Below are positions 7,610-16,246 of a stretch of 45,936 bases of DNA, piece after piece. The position numbers and the translations under genes were made by a program. The first letter of the stretch is position 1. Each line of letters opens with the position of its first letter. The stretch comes from Anaerolineales bacterium (GTDB lineage Bacteria > Chloroflexota > Anaerolineae > Anaerolineales > Villigracilaceae). Location: assembly GCA_013140605.1 (NCBI GenBank), contig JABFSL010000035.1, positions 1-45,936 of the forward strand. Direction: 5' to 3'. The notes under the pieces were generated by a model. It ran no database searches. It was not told the DNA's origin and saw only the letters and a list, made by a program, of their open reading frames with translations.

Positions 7610-7745
7610 TAAAAAATCTTTAAACACGAAGGACACGACGTACACAAAGGTTTAAAGATCTTAAGGTTTTCCTTCGTGACCTCACCTGCACTGCACCAAA
7701 CGCAGTGCGGCGCAAGTGTTGTGTCCTTTGTGTTTAATCTTTTCT
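7610..7745. repeat. Inverted repeat between attenuator and argG
   Basis: The arms are of the type TTTAAACACGAAGGACAC and GTGTCCTTTGTGTTTAA, with shorter internal inverted pieces (CCTTCGTG, GCACTGC/GCAGTGC). It is non-coding and separates the attenuator from the argG start. No second copy was seen in the window. Confidence 0.65.
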
Positions 7746-7760
7746 ATATAGGAGAAATAA

Positions 7761-9032
7761 ATGAACCCGCAACAAAAACCGCAAGTCAAGAAAGTTGTCC
7801 TAGCCTATTCGGGCGGACTGGATACATCCGTGATCGTGCCGTGGCTCAAAGAGAACTACGGCTGTGAAGTCGTCTGCTTTTGTGCAGATGTGGGGCAGGG
7901 AGATGAAGACATGCGCGGGCTTGAACAGAAAGCCATCAATAGCGGCGCGAGTCAGTGCATTATCCATGACATGAAAGAAGAGTTTGCTGCTGAATATCTT
8001 TTTCCAATGTTGAAGGCGGGGGCGGTTTATGAACACAAGTATTTATTGGGCACATCGGTGGCCCGTCCATTAATTGCAAAACATCTTGTTGATGTGGCTC
8101 ACGAAGTTGGCGCAGATGCGATCGCACATGGCGCGACAGGCAAGGGGAACGATCAGGTTCGTTTTGAATTGACTGTCATGGCGCTTGACCCACGCCTTAA
8201 GATCATCGCTCCGTGGCGCGAATGGGATATCCGCTCCCGCGAAGATGCGCTTGCGATGGCGGCAAAATATAACATTCCCGTCACCGCCACCATCAAATCC
8301 ATTTACAGCCGCGACTCAAACATCTGGCATCTTTCGCATGAGGGCGGCCTGCTCGAAGACCCATGGAACGAACCCGAAGAAGCGATGTTCCAAATGTCCA
8401 CTTCGCCAGAGAATGCACCTGAAGAAGGCGCGTATGTTGAGATCGAATTTGAAAGCGGCAATCCTGTTGCGGTAAATGGCGAAAAACTTTCCGCCGCAAA
8501 AATTGTCGAAACGCTCAACGTCATCGGCGGCGCACACGGCATTGGCCGCGTTGACTTGGTTGAGAATCGTCTCGTAGGTATGAAGTCTCATGGCGTGTAT
8601 GAAACCCCTGGCGGCACCATTCTGCTTTATGCCCATCGCGAACTCGAGTCACTTGTGCTTGACCGCGAGACCATGCACTTCAAGGAAATGGTCGCTGTGA
8701 AATATGCCGAGGTCACCTACAACGGACTTTGGTTCACTCCGTTGCGCGAGGCAATTGACGCCTTCGTCAATTCCACGCAGGGCCCTGTCACGGGTCTCGT
8801 GCGGCTCAAACTTTACAAAGGCAACATCATCACTGCTGGCAAGAAATCTCCGTTCAGTTTGTATCGCGAAGATTTTGCCACCTTCGGCGAAGAGGATGTC
8901 TACGACCAGAGTCATGCCGAGGGTTTCATTCGCCTCTTTGGTCTCAGCATGAAAGTCCGCGCGATGAATGGTCTGCCCGTTTCGGGCCTCGATATGCCCA
9001 AGCCCGATTATTCGAAATTCAAACGTGACTAA
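7761..9032 (+). CDS. argG: Argininosuccinate synthase
   Basis: ArgG joins citrulline and aspartate with ATP to form argininosuccinate in the cytoplasm. The 423-residue product has the N-type ATP pyrophosphatase loop [10 protein letters not shown] (about residues 15-24), [27 protein letters not shown] and [17 protein letters not shown], all typical of the family. GGAG lies ahead of the ATG at 7761. It is the first structural gene after the arginine attenuator. A family A palindromic repeat lies between it and argH. Length and motifs look intact. Confidence 0.97.
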   Translation: MNPQQKPQVKKVVLAYSGGLDTSVIVPWLKENYGCEVVCFCADVGQGDEDMRGLEQKAINSGASQCIIHDMKEEFAAEYLFPMLKAGAVYEHKYLLGTSVARPLIAKHLVDVAHEVGADAIAHGATGKGNDQVRFELTVMALDPRLKIIAPWREWDIRSREDALAMAAKYNIPVTATIKSIYSRDSNIWHLSHEGGLLEDPWNEPEEAMFQMSTSPENAPEEGAYVEIEFESGNPVAVNGEKLSAAKIVETLNVIGGAHGIGRVDLVENRLVGMKSHGVYETPGGTILLYAHRELESLVLDRETMHFKEMVAVKYAEVTYNGLWFTPLREAIDAFVNSTQGPVTGLVRLKLYKGNIITAGKKSPFSLYREDFATFGEEDVYDQSHAEGFIRLFGLSMKVRAMNGLPVSGLDMPKPDYSKFKRD

Positions 9033-9119
9033 TGTCATTGCGAGGGCGATAGCCCGAAGCAATCTCCAACAGTGTCGGGGATTGCTTCGTCGGAAAGAGC
9101 ATCCTCCTCGCAATGACGG
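9033..9119. repeat. Palindromic repeat, family A, copy 2 (argG/argH)
   Basis: Starts directly after the argG stop. Outer arms are GTCATTGCGAGG and CCTCGCAATGAC; inner arms are GAAGCAATCTCC and GGGATTGCTTCG. It fills most of the argG-argH junction. Confidence 0.9.
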
Positions 9120-9134
9120 AAAGAAGGAGATATT

Positions 9135-10496
9135 ATGACCCTTTGGGGCGGCAGATTTACTCAATCATTAGACTCTCTCGCATGGGCGCTCAATTCATCC
9201 CTGCCTGTGGACCAGCGCATGGCCATTCAGGATGTGGATGGTTCCATCGCGTGGGCTGATGCTTTGCACAAAGCAAATATTCTTTTGGATGAAGAGCACG
9301 CTTCAATCTCGCTCGGGCTTGCTACTGTCAAAGAAGAATTCGCTTCGGGACAGTTTTCCTTCGCCCCCTCCGATGAAGATATTCACACCGCTGTCGAGCG
9401 CCGCCTTACTGAATTGATCGGCGTAACCGCTGGCAAACTCCACACAGGACGAAGCCGCAACGACCAGGTCGCTACAGATTTCCGTCTTTGGATGTTGCAA
9501 GCCATCCCCGAATTAGATTCTGCATTCAAAAATCTGCAATCTGCATTGCTCGAGCAGGCTGAGCTCGCAGGTGAGACCATCATGCCCGGCTACACTCATC
9601 TGCAACGCGCCCAGCCGATTTTGTTATCTCACTGGTGGCTGAGTCATTATCATCCGCTTGAACGTGACCGCGAGCGACTCGCTGATTTAGTTAAACGAGT
9701 TTCGATCTTGCCTCTTGGTTCTGGCGCCCTCGCTGGCACCCCCGTTCCCGTGGACCGCGCCGCGTTGGCTGAATCCCTTGGCTTTGCAGTGGCATCCCCC
9801 AACAGCCTGGACTCTGTTTCTGATAGAGACTTCGCCGCTGAGTTCTTATTCTGCGTTACGATGACGGGTATCCATTTGAGCAAGCTCTCAGAGCAAATTG
9901 TCTTGTACACCAGCGCTGAGTTTGGTTTCTTCGAACTCTCGGATGCATTCTCAACAGGTTCGAGTCTCATGCCGCAGAAAAAGAATCCCGATGTGTTTGA
10001 ATTGACACGCGGCAAGGCGGGTACGTTAATTGGAATGTTGACTGGTTTGCTTGCAACACTTAAAGGCTTGCCATCTACATATGACAAAGATTTACAAGAA
10101 GACAAAGCGCCTGTCTTCGCGGCGACGGATACATTGCTGGCGATTCTTCCAGTCATTGCTGGCGCGATCAATACGATCACTGCCAAGCCTCAACGAATGC
10201 GAAATGCAATTGACTCATTCATGATGGCGACCGATCTGGCGGATTATCTCGTGGGCAAAAGAATCCCTTTTCGAGAGACTCACGCGATAGCAGGAAAAGC
10301 TGTCCGCGAGGCTGGCGAGAAAAAAGTTGGGTTGGAGGAACTGTCCCTCGAAGCGTATCAGGCACTCAGTCCAGCATTTGAAGCGGATGTGTATCAAGTT
10401 TTCGACCCGATGAAATCTGTCGAAAAAAGAAATGCGATTGGCGGCACGAGTCTCCAATCGGTCAAAAATCAAATCAAACAAATCAAAGGAGAATAA
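9135..10496 (+). CDS. argH: Argininosuccinate lyase
   Basis: ArgH splits argininosuccinate into arginine and fumarate, the last step of arginine synthesis. The 453-residue product starts MTLWGGRFTQ and carries HTGRSRNDQVATD, GYTHLQRAQPILLSHW and the fumarase/aspartase superfamily signature GSSLMPQKKNPD at about residues 275-286, which contains the catalytic serine. AAGGAG precedes the ATG. The lysW gene starts 3 bases after its stop, so the two are tightly coupled. Confidence 0.97.
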   Translation: MTLWGGRFTQSLDSLAWALNSSLPVDQRMAIQDVDGSIAWADALHKANILLDEEHASISLGLATVKEEFASGQFSFAPSDEDIHTAVERRLTELIGVTAGKLHTGRSRNDQVATDFRLWMLQAIPELDSAFKNLQSALLEQAELAGETIMPGYTHLQRAQPILLSHWWLSHYHPLERDRERLADLVKRVSILPLGSGALAGTPVPVDRAALAESLGFAVASPNSLDSVSDRDFAAEFLFCVTMTGIHLSKLSEQIVLYTSAEFGFFELSDAFSTGSSLMPQKKNPDVFELTRGKAGTLIGMLTGLLATLKGLPSTYDKDLQEDKAPVFAATDTLLAILPVIAGAINTITAKPQRMRNAIDSFMMATDLADYLVGKRIPFRETHAIAGKAVREAGEKKVGLEELSLEAYQALSPAFEADVYQVFDPMKSVEKRNAIGGTSLQSVKNQIKQIKGE

Positions 10497-10499
10497 ATC

Positions 10500-10670
10500 A
10501 TGTCTACTGTAACTTGTCCCGAATGTGCTGCAGAAATTACGTTGGAAGCTGGAACTGAAGCTGGTGAAATTATCGTCTGTTCGGATTGCGGTGTTGATCT
10601 TGAGATTACAGCGCTCGAACCTGCCACTGTGCAACTCGCACCCATGGAACAGGAAGATTGGGGCGAGTAA
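10500..10670 (+). CDS. lysW: LysW-type amino-group carrier protein (56 aa)
   Basis: This small acidic carrier protein protects the alpha-amino group of its substrate: the C-terminal glutamate is joined to glutamate or alpha-aminoadipate, and intermediates are processed while attached. The 56-residue product has a zinc-ribbon start ([10 protein letters not shown], then [10 protein letters not shown]) and ends in EDWGE, the diagnostic C-terminus. AAAGGAG precedes the ATG. Its position between argH and the lysX-Y-Z-J-K set identifies the pathway. With argG and argH in the same operon and an arginine leader ahead, its cargo is most likely glutamate on the way to ornithine. Confidence 0.95.
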   Translation: MSTVTCPECAAEITLEAGTEAGEIIVCSDCGVDLEITALEPATVQLAPMEQEDWGE

Positions 10671-10729
10671 ATGCAGAAGTCAGAATGCGGAATGCAGAAA
10701 AACCTGCCTTCTGCTTTCTGCATTCTCTT
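10671..10729. repeat. Inverted repeat between lysW and the ligase gene
   Basis: GAATGCAGAA and TTCTGCATTC style arms with inner GCAGAAG/CTTCTGC pieces. It starts right after the lysW stop and ends a few bases before the ligase start, leaving no clear Shine-Dalgarno site for that gene. Confidence 0.65.
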
Positions 10730-10740
10730 GGATGATCATT

Positions 10741-11610
10741 ATGCAAAAGAGATTGAAGATAGGCGTCCTTTATTCCCGTGTACGTGTGGAAGAAAAATGG
10801 ATTTTCGCGGCGATGGAAAAACGCGGCATTGATTACGAACGACTCGATGACCGCGCGATTTCATTTGACCTGGAAAACCCCGAACCTTGGCGCGCGTTTG
10901 ATGCGGTGTTGGAACGCAGTATCAGCTACACCAGCGGATTGTATGCGTTGCGATTGTTGAATTCATTTGGCGTACCGACAGTCAATACTGCGTCGGTGGC
11001 TGAAATATGCGGCGACAAATTGACCACGTCCGCGATGCTGGCGAAGGCGGGCGTGCCGCAGCCGCGCAATGTGGTGGCCTTCACACCCGAAGCCGCGTTG
11101 GAAGCGATTGAAGCGTTTGGTTATCCTGTTGTGTTGAAACCCGTTGTCGGTTCATGGGGACGGCTGCTGGCAAAGATCAATGACCGTGATGCGGCGGAAG
11201 CGGTACTTGAACACAAGGCGACGCTTGGTTCCGTGCAGCATTCCGTTTTCTATATTCAAGAATTCATCGAGAAGCCTGGTCGTGACATCCGTGCGATTGT
11301 GATCGGTGACCGTGTACTGACGGCGATGTATCGCAAGTCTGAACATTGGATCACGAACACTGCGCGCGGTGGCGAAGGGGAGTTGTGTCCCATTACACCT
11401 GAGATCGAAGAGACGTGCCTGAAAGCAACTGCGGCTGTGGGGGGCGGCGTGTTGGCCGTGGACTTGATCGAACATACCGAGCGCGGCTATCTTGTCAATG
11501 AGATCAATCACACGATGGAGTTTCATACTATGCAGCCTGTGAGCGGCATTGATATCGCGGGTGAGATCGTGGAGTATGTGGTGAAGTGCGCAAAAGCAAA
11601 TGATGGATGA
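10741..11610 (+). CDS. lysX: LysW-dependent amino acid ligase (LysX/ArgX, ATP-grasp)
   Basis: An ATP-grasp ligase that attaches the substrate amino acid (glutamate for ArgX, alpha-aminoadipate for LysX) to the LysW C-terminal glutamate. The 289-residue product shows [36 protein letters not shown], the central [19 protein letters not shown], and the metal-site segment [26 protein letters not shown]. These match the LysX/RimK-like family. The start is chosen at 10741, where homology begins; the in-frame ATG at 10732 is equally possible since neither has a good ribosome site. Context favours the glutamate-specific ArgX role. Confidence 0.92.
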   Translation: MQKRLKIGVLYSRVRVEEKWIFAAMEKRGIDYERLDDRAISFDLENPEPWRAFDAVLERSISYTSGLYALRLLNSFGVPTVNTASVAEICGDKLTTSAMLAKAGVPQPRNVVAFTPEAALEAIEAFGYPVVLKPVVGSWGRLLAKINDRDAAEAVLEHKATLGSVQHSVFYIQEFIEKPGRDIRAIVIGDRVLTAMYRKSEHWITNTARGGEGELCPITPEIEETCLKATAAVGGGVLAVDLIEHTERGYLVNEINHTMEFHTMQPVSGIDIAGEIVEYVVKCAKANDG

Positions 11611-11615
11611 TCAGT

Positions 11616-11808
11616 GTAAAAGCGGATTTTTGAAACGGATAGCGGATGTGGTCAACTGATGTGAGCAGATGTATGGATGTAAAAGCGGATTTTGAAACGG
11701 ATAGCGGATGTGGTCAACTGATGTGAGCAGATGTATGGATGTAAAAGCGGATTTTGAAACGAATAGTGGATGTGATCACCTGATGTGAGCAGATGCGCGG
11801 ATGAAAGC
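11616..11808 (+). repeat. 62-bp tandem repeat, about three copies
   Basis: Units start near 11616, 11679 and 11741, with a period of 62-63 bases. Each opens GTAAAAGCGGATTTTGAAAC and contains GATGTGGTCAACTGATGTGA. The first two units are nearly identical; the third has drifted. The array occupies the ligase-reductase junction and has no coding capacity of its own. Confidence 0.92.
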
Positions 11809-11868
11809 GAATGTGTCTACCTGTGTACCTGTCTACTTGAATTTGGATTTCGAATGGAGCAATTATTA

Positions 11869-12903
11869 ATGACAACAGTATCAATCATTGGCGGTTCTGG
11901 TTATGGGGGTGGGGAGTTATTGCGCTTGTTGTTGGGTCATCCCAACGTGGAGATCAAGCAGGTGACGTCACGCTCGCGTGTGGGTGAGTATGTGTACCAG
12001 ACTCATCCCAACTTGCGAAAGAAGACACAGTTGAAATTCAGCGACCCTTCGCAATTGGAGCCTGTGGATGTGCTCTTCCTCGCCCAGCCGCATGGACAAG
12101 CGCAGAAGCACATCGAAGAGTACGCCAAACTCGGCACGAAAATCATCGACCTTGCGGCGGATTTCCGCTTGCGTGATGCGGATTTCTACGAAAAATGGTA
12201 CGGCGAAAAACATGCCGCGCCTGAGTGGTTGAGCAAGTTTGTGTACGGACTTCCCGAACTGCACCGCGCCGAAATTGCGGGCGCAAGTTACATCAGTGGC
12301 GTGGGATGCAATGCCACGGCGAGCAATCTTGCATTGCTGCCATTGGTCAAAGCGGATTTGGTCGATCTGTCTGCCCCAGTCATTATTGAAATTAAAGTTG
12401 GTTCATCAGAGGGCGGAGCGGAGGGGAATTCTGGTTCGCTCCATGCGGAACGCGCAAATGTCATCCGCACCTTCTCTGCCTTCGGTCATCGTCACACGGC
12501 AGAAGTGATTCAGGAGATGAGTGTCAAAGATGTCTCGTTGACGATGACCGCTGTGGATATTGTCCGTGGGGTGTTGGCGACGGCTCATGCCAAAGCGAAA
12601 CAAGGCGTTGCGACGAAAGATTTGTGGAAAGCCTATCGCGCAGTGGCGAATGAAAATCCGTTCGTGCGGGTGGTGAAGGAACAGCGCGGGATTTACCGCG
12701 TGCCTGAGCCGAAGATTTTAGCTGGCTCGAATTATGCTGATTTGGGATTTGAGTTGGATGAAAGCAACGGGCATATCGTATCCATGTGCGCGATTGATAA
12801 TTTGATGAAGGGAGCTTCTGGTTCGGCGGTGCAGTGTATGAATTTGATGATGGGATGGGATGAGACGCTTGGGCTGGAGTTTGCGGGGCTACACCCGATT
12901 TAA
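11869..12903 (+). CDS. lysY: LysW-linked glutamyl/aminoadipyl phosphate reductase (LysY/ArgC)
   Basis: Reduces the LysW-bound acyl phosphate to the semialdehyde with NADPH. The 344-residue product has the N-terminal dinucleotide fold IIGGSGYGGGELLRLLL, the active-site cysteine Cys147 in SGVGCNATASNLALLPL, and VGSSEGGAEGNSGSLHAERANVIR followed by SAFGHRHTAEV, which fit the ArgC/LysY family. The ATG at 11869 has GGAG 9 bases upstream; longer readings run into the tandem repeat. It is followed by a family B palindromic repeat before the kinase gene. Confidence 0.93.
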   Translation: MTTVSIIGGSGYGGGELLRLLLGHPNVEIKQVTSRSRVGEYVYQTHPNLRKKTQLKFSDPSQLEPVDVLFLAQPHGQAQKHIEEYAKLGTKIIDLAADFRLRDADFYEKWYGEKHAAPEWLSKFVYGLPELHRAEIAGASYISGVGCNATASNLALLPLVKADLVDLSAPVIIEIKVGSSEGGAEGNSGSLHAERANVIRTFSAFGHRHTAEVIQEMSVKDVSLTMTAVDIVRGVLATAHAKAKQGVATKDLWKAYRAVANENPFVRVVKEQRGIYRVPEPKILAGSNYADLGFELDESNGHIVSMCAIDNLMKGASGSAVQCMNLMMGWDETLGLEFAGLHPI

Positions 12904-12914
12904 AAGATACTCCG

Positions 12915-13039
12915 ATGGTTGAGTAGCCCCGCATGTTCTTGGCGAGGCGTATCGAAACCATCAATTGAAAGTGAAAATGAAAGTTTATGATGTGGTCTCG
13001 ATACGTTCCTCACTATCGCTCGGAACTACTCGACCACCA
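12915..13039. repeat. Palindromic repeat, family B, copy 1
   Basis: Outer arms TGGTTGAGTAG and CTACTCGACCACC, and inner arms CGTATCGAAACCA and TGGTCTCGATACG. Copies with the same layout occur at 21994, 24884 and 33423. It lies between the lysY and lysZ genes. Confidence 0.9.
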
Positions 13040-13059
13040 GATGGAATGGAGATTTTTTT

Positions 13060-13869
13060 ATGGATATCACAGTTGTAAAACTCGGCGGCACAGAAGGTGT
13101 GGATTTTTCTGCGATCTGTAGTGACGCTGTGGAATTATTGAAGCAAGGCAAGCGCCTCGTTTTTGTACATGGCGGTTCTGCGGAGGCGAGTGCACTGGGT
13201 GAAGGCCTCGGCACGCCGCCTAGGATGATTACTTCGCCTTCGGGCTACACCTCGCGCTACACAGACCGCAAGACGCTTGAAATCTTTTTGATGGCGGTGA
13301 ATGGAAAAGTCAATTCACTGCTCACTGAACAATTGCAAATGCTCGGCGTGAATGCGTTTGGGTTATGCGGACTCGATGGAAAGTTGATGCAAGCCACACG
13401 CAAAGAGTCTGTGCAGAGCATTGAGAACGGCAAACGCAAAATTATCCGCGACGATTACACTGGGAAGATCGAGAAAGTGAATAGCGAATTGTTATTGATG
13501 CTGCTAAATGCTGGTTATATGCCTGTCATCGCGCCTGTGGCTGTTAGTGAAAAAGGAGAGGCGTTGAATGTGGATGCAGATCGCGCGGCGGCGATGGTTG
13601 CATCCGCGCTCAAGGTGGAGACTCTGCTGTTGTTAACGGCAGTGCCCGGGCTGATGAAGAATTTTCCAGACGAGTCCACGCTCATTCGGCAACTGCCGCA
13701 GAGTCAACTGGCGGCGGCGAGCGAGGCGGCTCAAGGTCGCATGAAGAAGAAAGTCCTTGGCGCGGAGGAAGCGTTGAAGGGCGGTGTGAGTCGCGTCATC
13801 ATCGCGGATGGACGAATTCAAAATCCAATCTCAAATGCTTTGGCAGGAAACGGAACGGTGATCGAATGA
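13060..13869 (+). CDS. lysZ: LysW-linked glutamate/aminoadipate kinase (LysZ/ArgB family)
   Basis: Phosphorylates the side-chain carboxylate of the LysW-bound substrate. The 269-residue product belongs to the amino-acid kinase fold: VVKLGGTEG at the N-terminus, FVHGGSAEASALGEGLG, DRKTLEIFLMAVNGKVN, the nucleotide-binding LNVDADRAAAMVASALK and LLLLTAVPGLM. These match LysZ/N-acetylglutamate-kinase-like enzymes. The stop overlaps the next start (ATGA at 13866-13869), so it is coupled to the aminotransferase. Confidence 0.93.
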   Translation: MDITVVKLGGTEGVDFSAICSDAVELLKQGKRLVFVHGGSAEASALGEGLGTPPRMITSPSGYTSRYTDRKTLEIFLMAVNGKVNSLLTEQLQMLGVNAFGLCGLDGKLMQATRKESVQSIENGKRKIIRDDYTGKIEKVNSELLLMLLNAGYMPVIAPVAVSEKGEALNVDADRAAAMVASALKVETLLLLTAVPGLMKNFPDESTLIRQLPQSQLAAASEAAQGRMKKKVLGAEEALKGGVSRVIIADGRIQNPISNALAGNGTVIE

Positions 13870-15044
13870 ATGCACAGCAAATTATAGATACCGAAAACAA
13901 ACATACTTCTGGCGTGTACGCCAAGCAGACATTGACTATTGTGCGCGGAAAGGGCGCGTCGTTGTTTGACGTGGATGGCGTGGAATATTTGGATTGCTCG
14001 TCGGGACACGGCGTTGCGAACCTCGGTCATGCTCACCCGAAAATTGCGGAGGCGCTCTACAAGCAGGCGAACACGCTGATCACTTTGTTTGAGTCATTTC
14101 CCAATGACCAGCGCGCGCAGTTGATGGAGAAAATCACGGCGTTGGCTCCGGGCTTGGACAGGGTCTTTTTCTGCAATTCAGGCACAGAAGCTGTGGAGGC
14201 TGCGTTCAAGTTTGCACGTATTTCCACGGGACGCAAGAATTTCATCGCGGCGATGCGAGCGTTTCATGGACGAACCTACGGTGCGCTTTCCGCGACGTTC
14301 AATAAAAAATATCGCGAAGGATTCGAGCCGTTTTTGCCTGGGGTTTCGCATGTTTCATACAACAACATCGAAGCGTTGGATAAAGCAGTGAATGAAGAGA
14401 CTGCCGCTGTGATTTTGGAAGTGGTGCAGGGCGAAGGCGGCGTGTATCCTGCAAGTTTGGAATACATCCAAACGGCGCGGCGGATCTGTGATGAGCGCGG
14501 CGCATTGTTGATCGTGGATGAAATTCAAACGGGATTTGGGCGCACGGGCAAGATGTTCGCGGTTCAACACTTTGGTGTGACGCCTGATCTGTTAACTTGT
14601 GCAAAGTCACTGGCTGGCGGTGTGCCGATGGGTGCAGTGTTGATCGGTGCGAATATCAAGAACCTTGTGCCGGGTGTGCATGGTTCGACCTTTGGCGGGA
14701 ATCCGCTTTCGTGCGCAGCAGCGAATGCGGCGCTGGATGTCATCCTTGGCGAAGATTTGCCCGGGCAGGCGGCGGCGAAGGGCGCGTATTTGATGGAGAA
14801 GCTGAAGAAGATTCAATCACCCAACATCCGTGAGGTGCGTGGAATTGGCTTGATGGTCGGCATTGAAATGAAGCAAAAGGTCACGCCGTATATCAAGACA
14901 CTACAGGAGAAAAAGATTATTGCTTTGAATGCGGGCTTGACCGTGATTCGTTTGCTGCCGCCATTGGTAATTACGTATGAACAGATCGATCATTTGGTGG
15001 ATGTGTTGACGGAAGTGTTGTCAACGGACTCTGTCACGGAATAA
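13866..15044 (+). CDS. lysJ: LysW-linked ornithine/lysine aminotransferase (LysJ/ArgD family)
   Basis: A class III PLP aminotransferase that converts the LysW-bound semialdehyde to the amine. The 392-residue product has [60 protein letters not shown] and the PLP lysine Lys247 in [15 protein letters not shown]. The last few residues (TDSVTE) and the stop fall inside the first unit of a 43-base direct repeat, so the C-terminus has been reshaped by repeat sequence. It overlaps lysZ by four bases. Confidence 0.93.
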   Translation: MNAQQIIDTENKHTSGVYAKQTLTIVRGKGASLFDVDGVEYLDCSSGHGVANLGHAHPKIAEALYKQANTLITLFESFPNDQRAQLMEKITALAPGLDRVFFCNSGTEAVEAAFKFARISTGRKNFIAAMRAFHGRTYGALSATFNKKYREGFEPFLPGVSHVSYNNIEALDKAVNEETAAVILEVVQGEGGVYPASLEYIQTARRICDERGALLIVDEIQTGFGRTGKMFAVQHFGVTPDLLTCAKSLAGGVPMGAVLIGANIKNLVPGVHGSTFGGNPLSCAAANAALDVILGEDLPGQAAAKGAYLMEKLKKIQSPNIREVRGIGLMVGIEMKQKVTPYIKTLQEKKIIALNAGLTVIRLLPPLVITYEQIDHLVDVLTEVLSTDSVTE

Positions 15045-15100
15045 CGGATGGAAACGGACTTGGTCAGCGGACTCTGTCACAGAATAACGGATAAAAACGG
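15025..15100 (+). repeat. 43-bp direct duplication at the lysJ 3' end
   Basis: The unit starting CGGACTCTGTCACGGAATAACGG at 15025 is repeated from 15068 with small changes. The first copy contains the lysJ stop codon; the second fills the gap before lysK. Confidence 0.85.
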
Positions 15101-15109
15101 ATAAAGTAG

Positions 15110-16192
15110 ATGAGTGATTTTGAGACGTTAGTTGGTTTGGTTTCGCAATACAGCCCATCAGGACAGGAACGCGGGGCGGTGGAATGGCTGGTAGCGCGGA
15201 TGAAGGCGTTGGGATTTGATGATGCTTTTGTGGATGAGGCGGGCAATGCTGTCGGTGTGATGGGCAAGGGGGCGAAGCAGGTTGTGTTGTTGGGTCACAT
15301 TGATACGGTACCTGGAGAGATCAAAGTCGCCCTCACCCCTAACCCCTCTCCCGAAGGGCGAGGGGAACTTTTGTATGGTCGCGGCTCGGTGGATGCGAAG
15401 GGTCCGTTGGCGAGTTTTGTGGATGCGGTGGCAAAAGTCGGTGCGAAGGATGGCTGGCAGTTTGTGGTCATCGGTGCGGTGGAAGAGGAACGCGATTCGG
15501 AAGGCACAAGATTTGTGGCGGAGCGATACAAGCCTGATTTCGCGATCATTGGCGAGCCCAATCAATGGGATCGGGTGGCACTTGGATACAAAGGAAGTGC
15601 TTGGGCGAATGTGACCGTTAAACGCGGACAGGCACATACGGCGAGTGGAGAAGAGACCGCAGCAGAAGCAGCTGTGGAAGTCTGGTTGCAAATCAAAGCG
15701 TATGTCGATTCGTTCAACGCGGACAAGCCAAAAGTGTTCGATAAATTATTGCTCACACTGCGCGGCATGGATTCAGACTCAAATGATTTCGAACAATGGG
15801 CACGGTTGAAGGTGGGAGTCCGCTTGCCTGTGGAAGTTTCGCCAGAGGATTGGTATGAAATATTAAACGAGACCCTAAGGGTTTCTGAAACCCTTAGGGT
15901 CTTAATCGAACCAGTTGGTTTCGCCATCCCTGCGTGGGGGTGTGAGAAAAATACTCAGCTTGTACGAAGCCTCTTGAGCGGAATCAGGTCACAGGGCGGA
16001 GAGCCGCGTTTCGTCTACAAAACAGGAACGGCTGATTTGAACATCGTCGCTCCCGTCTGGAAGTGTCCCGCAGTGGTATATGGTCCCGGTGATTCGGCGC
16101 TCGATCACACGCCAAATGAGCATATCAATTTGGATGATTATAAAAAAGCAGTGGATGTGTTGAGTGCGGCGTTGGAGAAATTGACAACATAA
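15110..16192 (+). CDS. lysK: LysW-ornithine/lysine hydrolase (LysK), carrying two in-frame palindromic insertions
   Basis: A zinc peptidase of the M20 family that releases the finished amino acid (ornithine here, lysine in other organisms) from LysW. The 360-residue product keeps the metal and catalytic motifs: [34 protein letters not shown] and [10 protein letters not shown], and near the end [11 protein letters not shown]. Two segments look inserted: residues about 74-87 ([17 protein letters not shown] 15329-15367) and 254-265 ([15 protein letters not shown] 15870-15902, a perfect 33-base palindrome). Both preserve frame and lie between conserved motifs, so the enzyme is probably active. 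The start has no clear ribosome site. Confidence 0.9.
   Translation: MSDFETLVGLVSQYSPSGQERGAVEWLVARMKALGFDDAFVDEAGNAVGVMGKGAKQVVLLGHIDTVPGEIKVALTPNPSPEGRGELLYGRGSVDAKGPLASFVDAVAKVGAKDGWQFVVIGAVEEERDSEGTRFVAERYKPDFAIIGEPNQWDRVALGYKGSAWANVTVKRGQAHTASGEETAAEAAVEVWLQIKAYVDSFNADKPKVFDKLLLTLRGMDSDSNDFEQWARLKVGVRLPVEVSPEDWYEILNETLRVSETLRVLIEPVGFAIPAWGCEKNTQLVRSLLSGIRSQGGEPRFVYKTGTADLNIVAPVWKCPAVVYGPGDSALDHTPNEHINLDDYKKAVDVLSAALEKLTT
15329..15367. repeat. GC-rich palindromic element inside lysK
   Basis: A CCCTCACCCCTAACCCCTC / GGGCGAGGGG element read as [11 protein letters not shown]. The same peptide string is known as a translated intergenic repeat in unrelated bacterial proteins. Here it sits between two conserved LysK motifs. 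Confidence 0.8.
15870..15902. repeat. 33-bp perfect palindrome inside lysK
   Basis: Sixteen-base arms AGACCCTAAGGGTTTC and GAAACCCTTAGGGTCT around a single T. Its architecture (33 bases, AGACC ends, one central base) matches the intergenic element at 36369-36401. Confidence 0.93.
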
Positions 16193-16246
16193 AATAGTAC
16201 TGGCGAGTGGAAAAGTTTAATGCCATCCCTGTTATGATTGGTGGCT

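Noticed and set aside
11616-11808. Regular repeats resembling a small CRISPR array
   Set aside because: The 62-base units are head-to-tail with no unique spacers, and no cas genes are nearby. It is a tandem duplication.
15329-15902. lysK as a pseudogene disrupted by insertions
   Set aside because: Both inserted segments keep the reading frame and all catalytic and metal motifs remain, so the gene is called intact.
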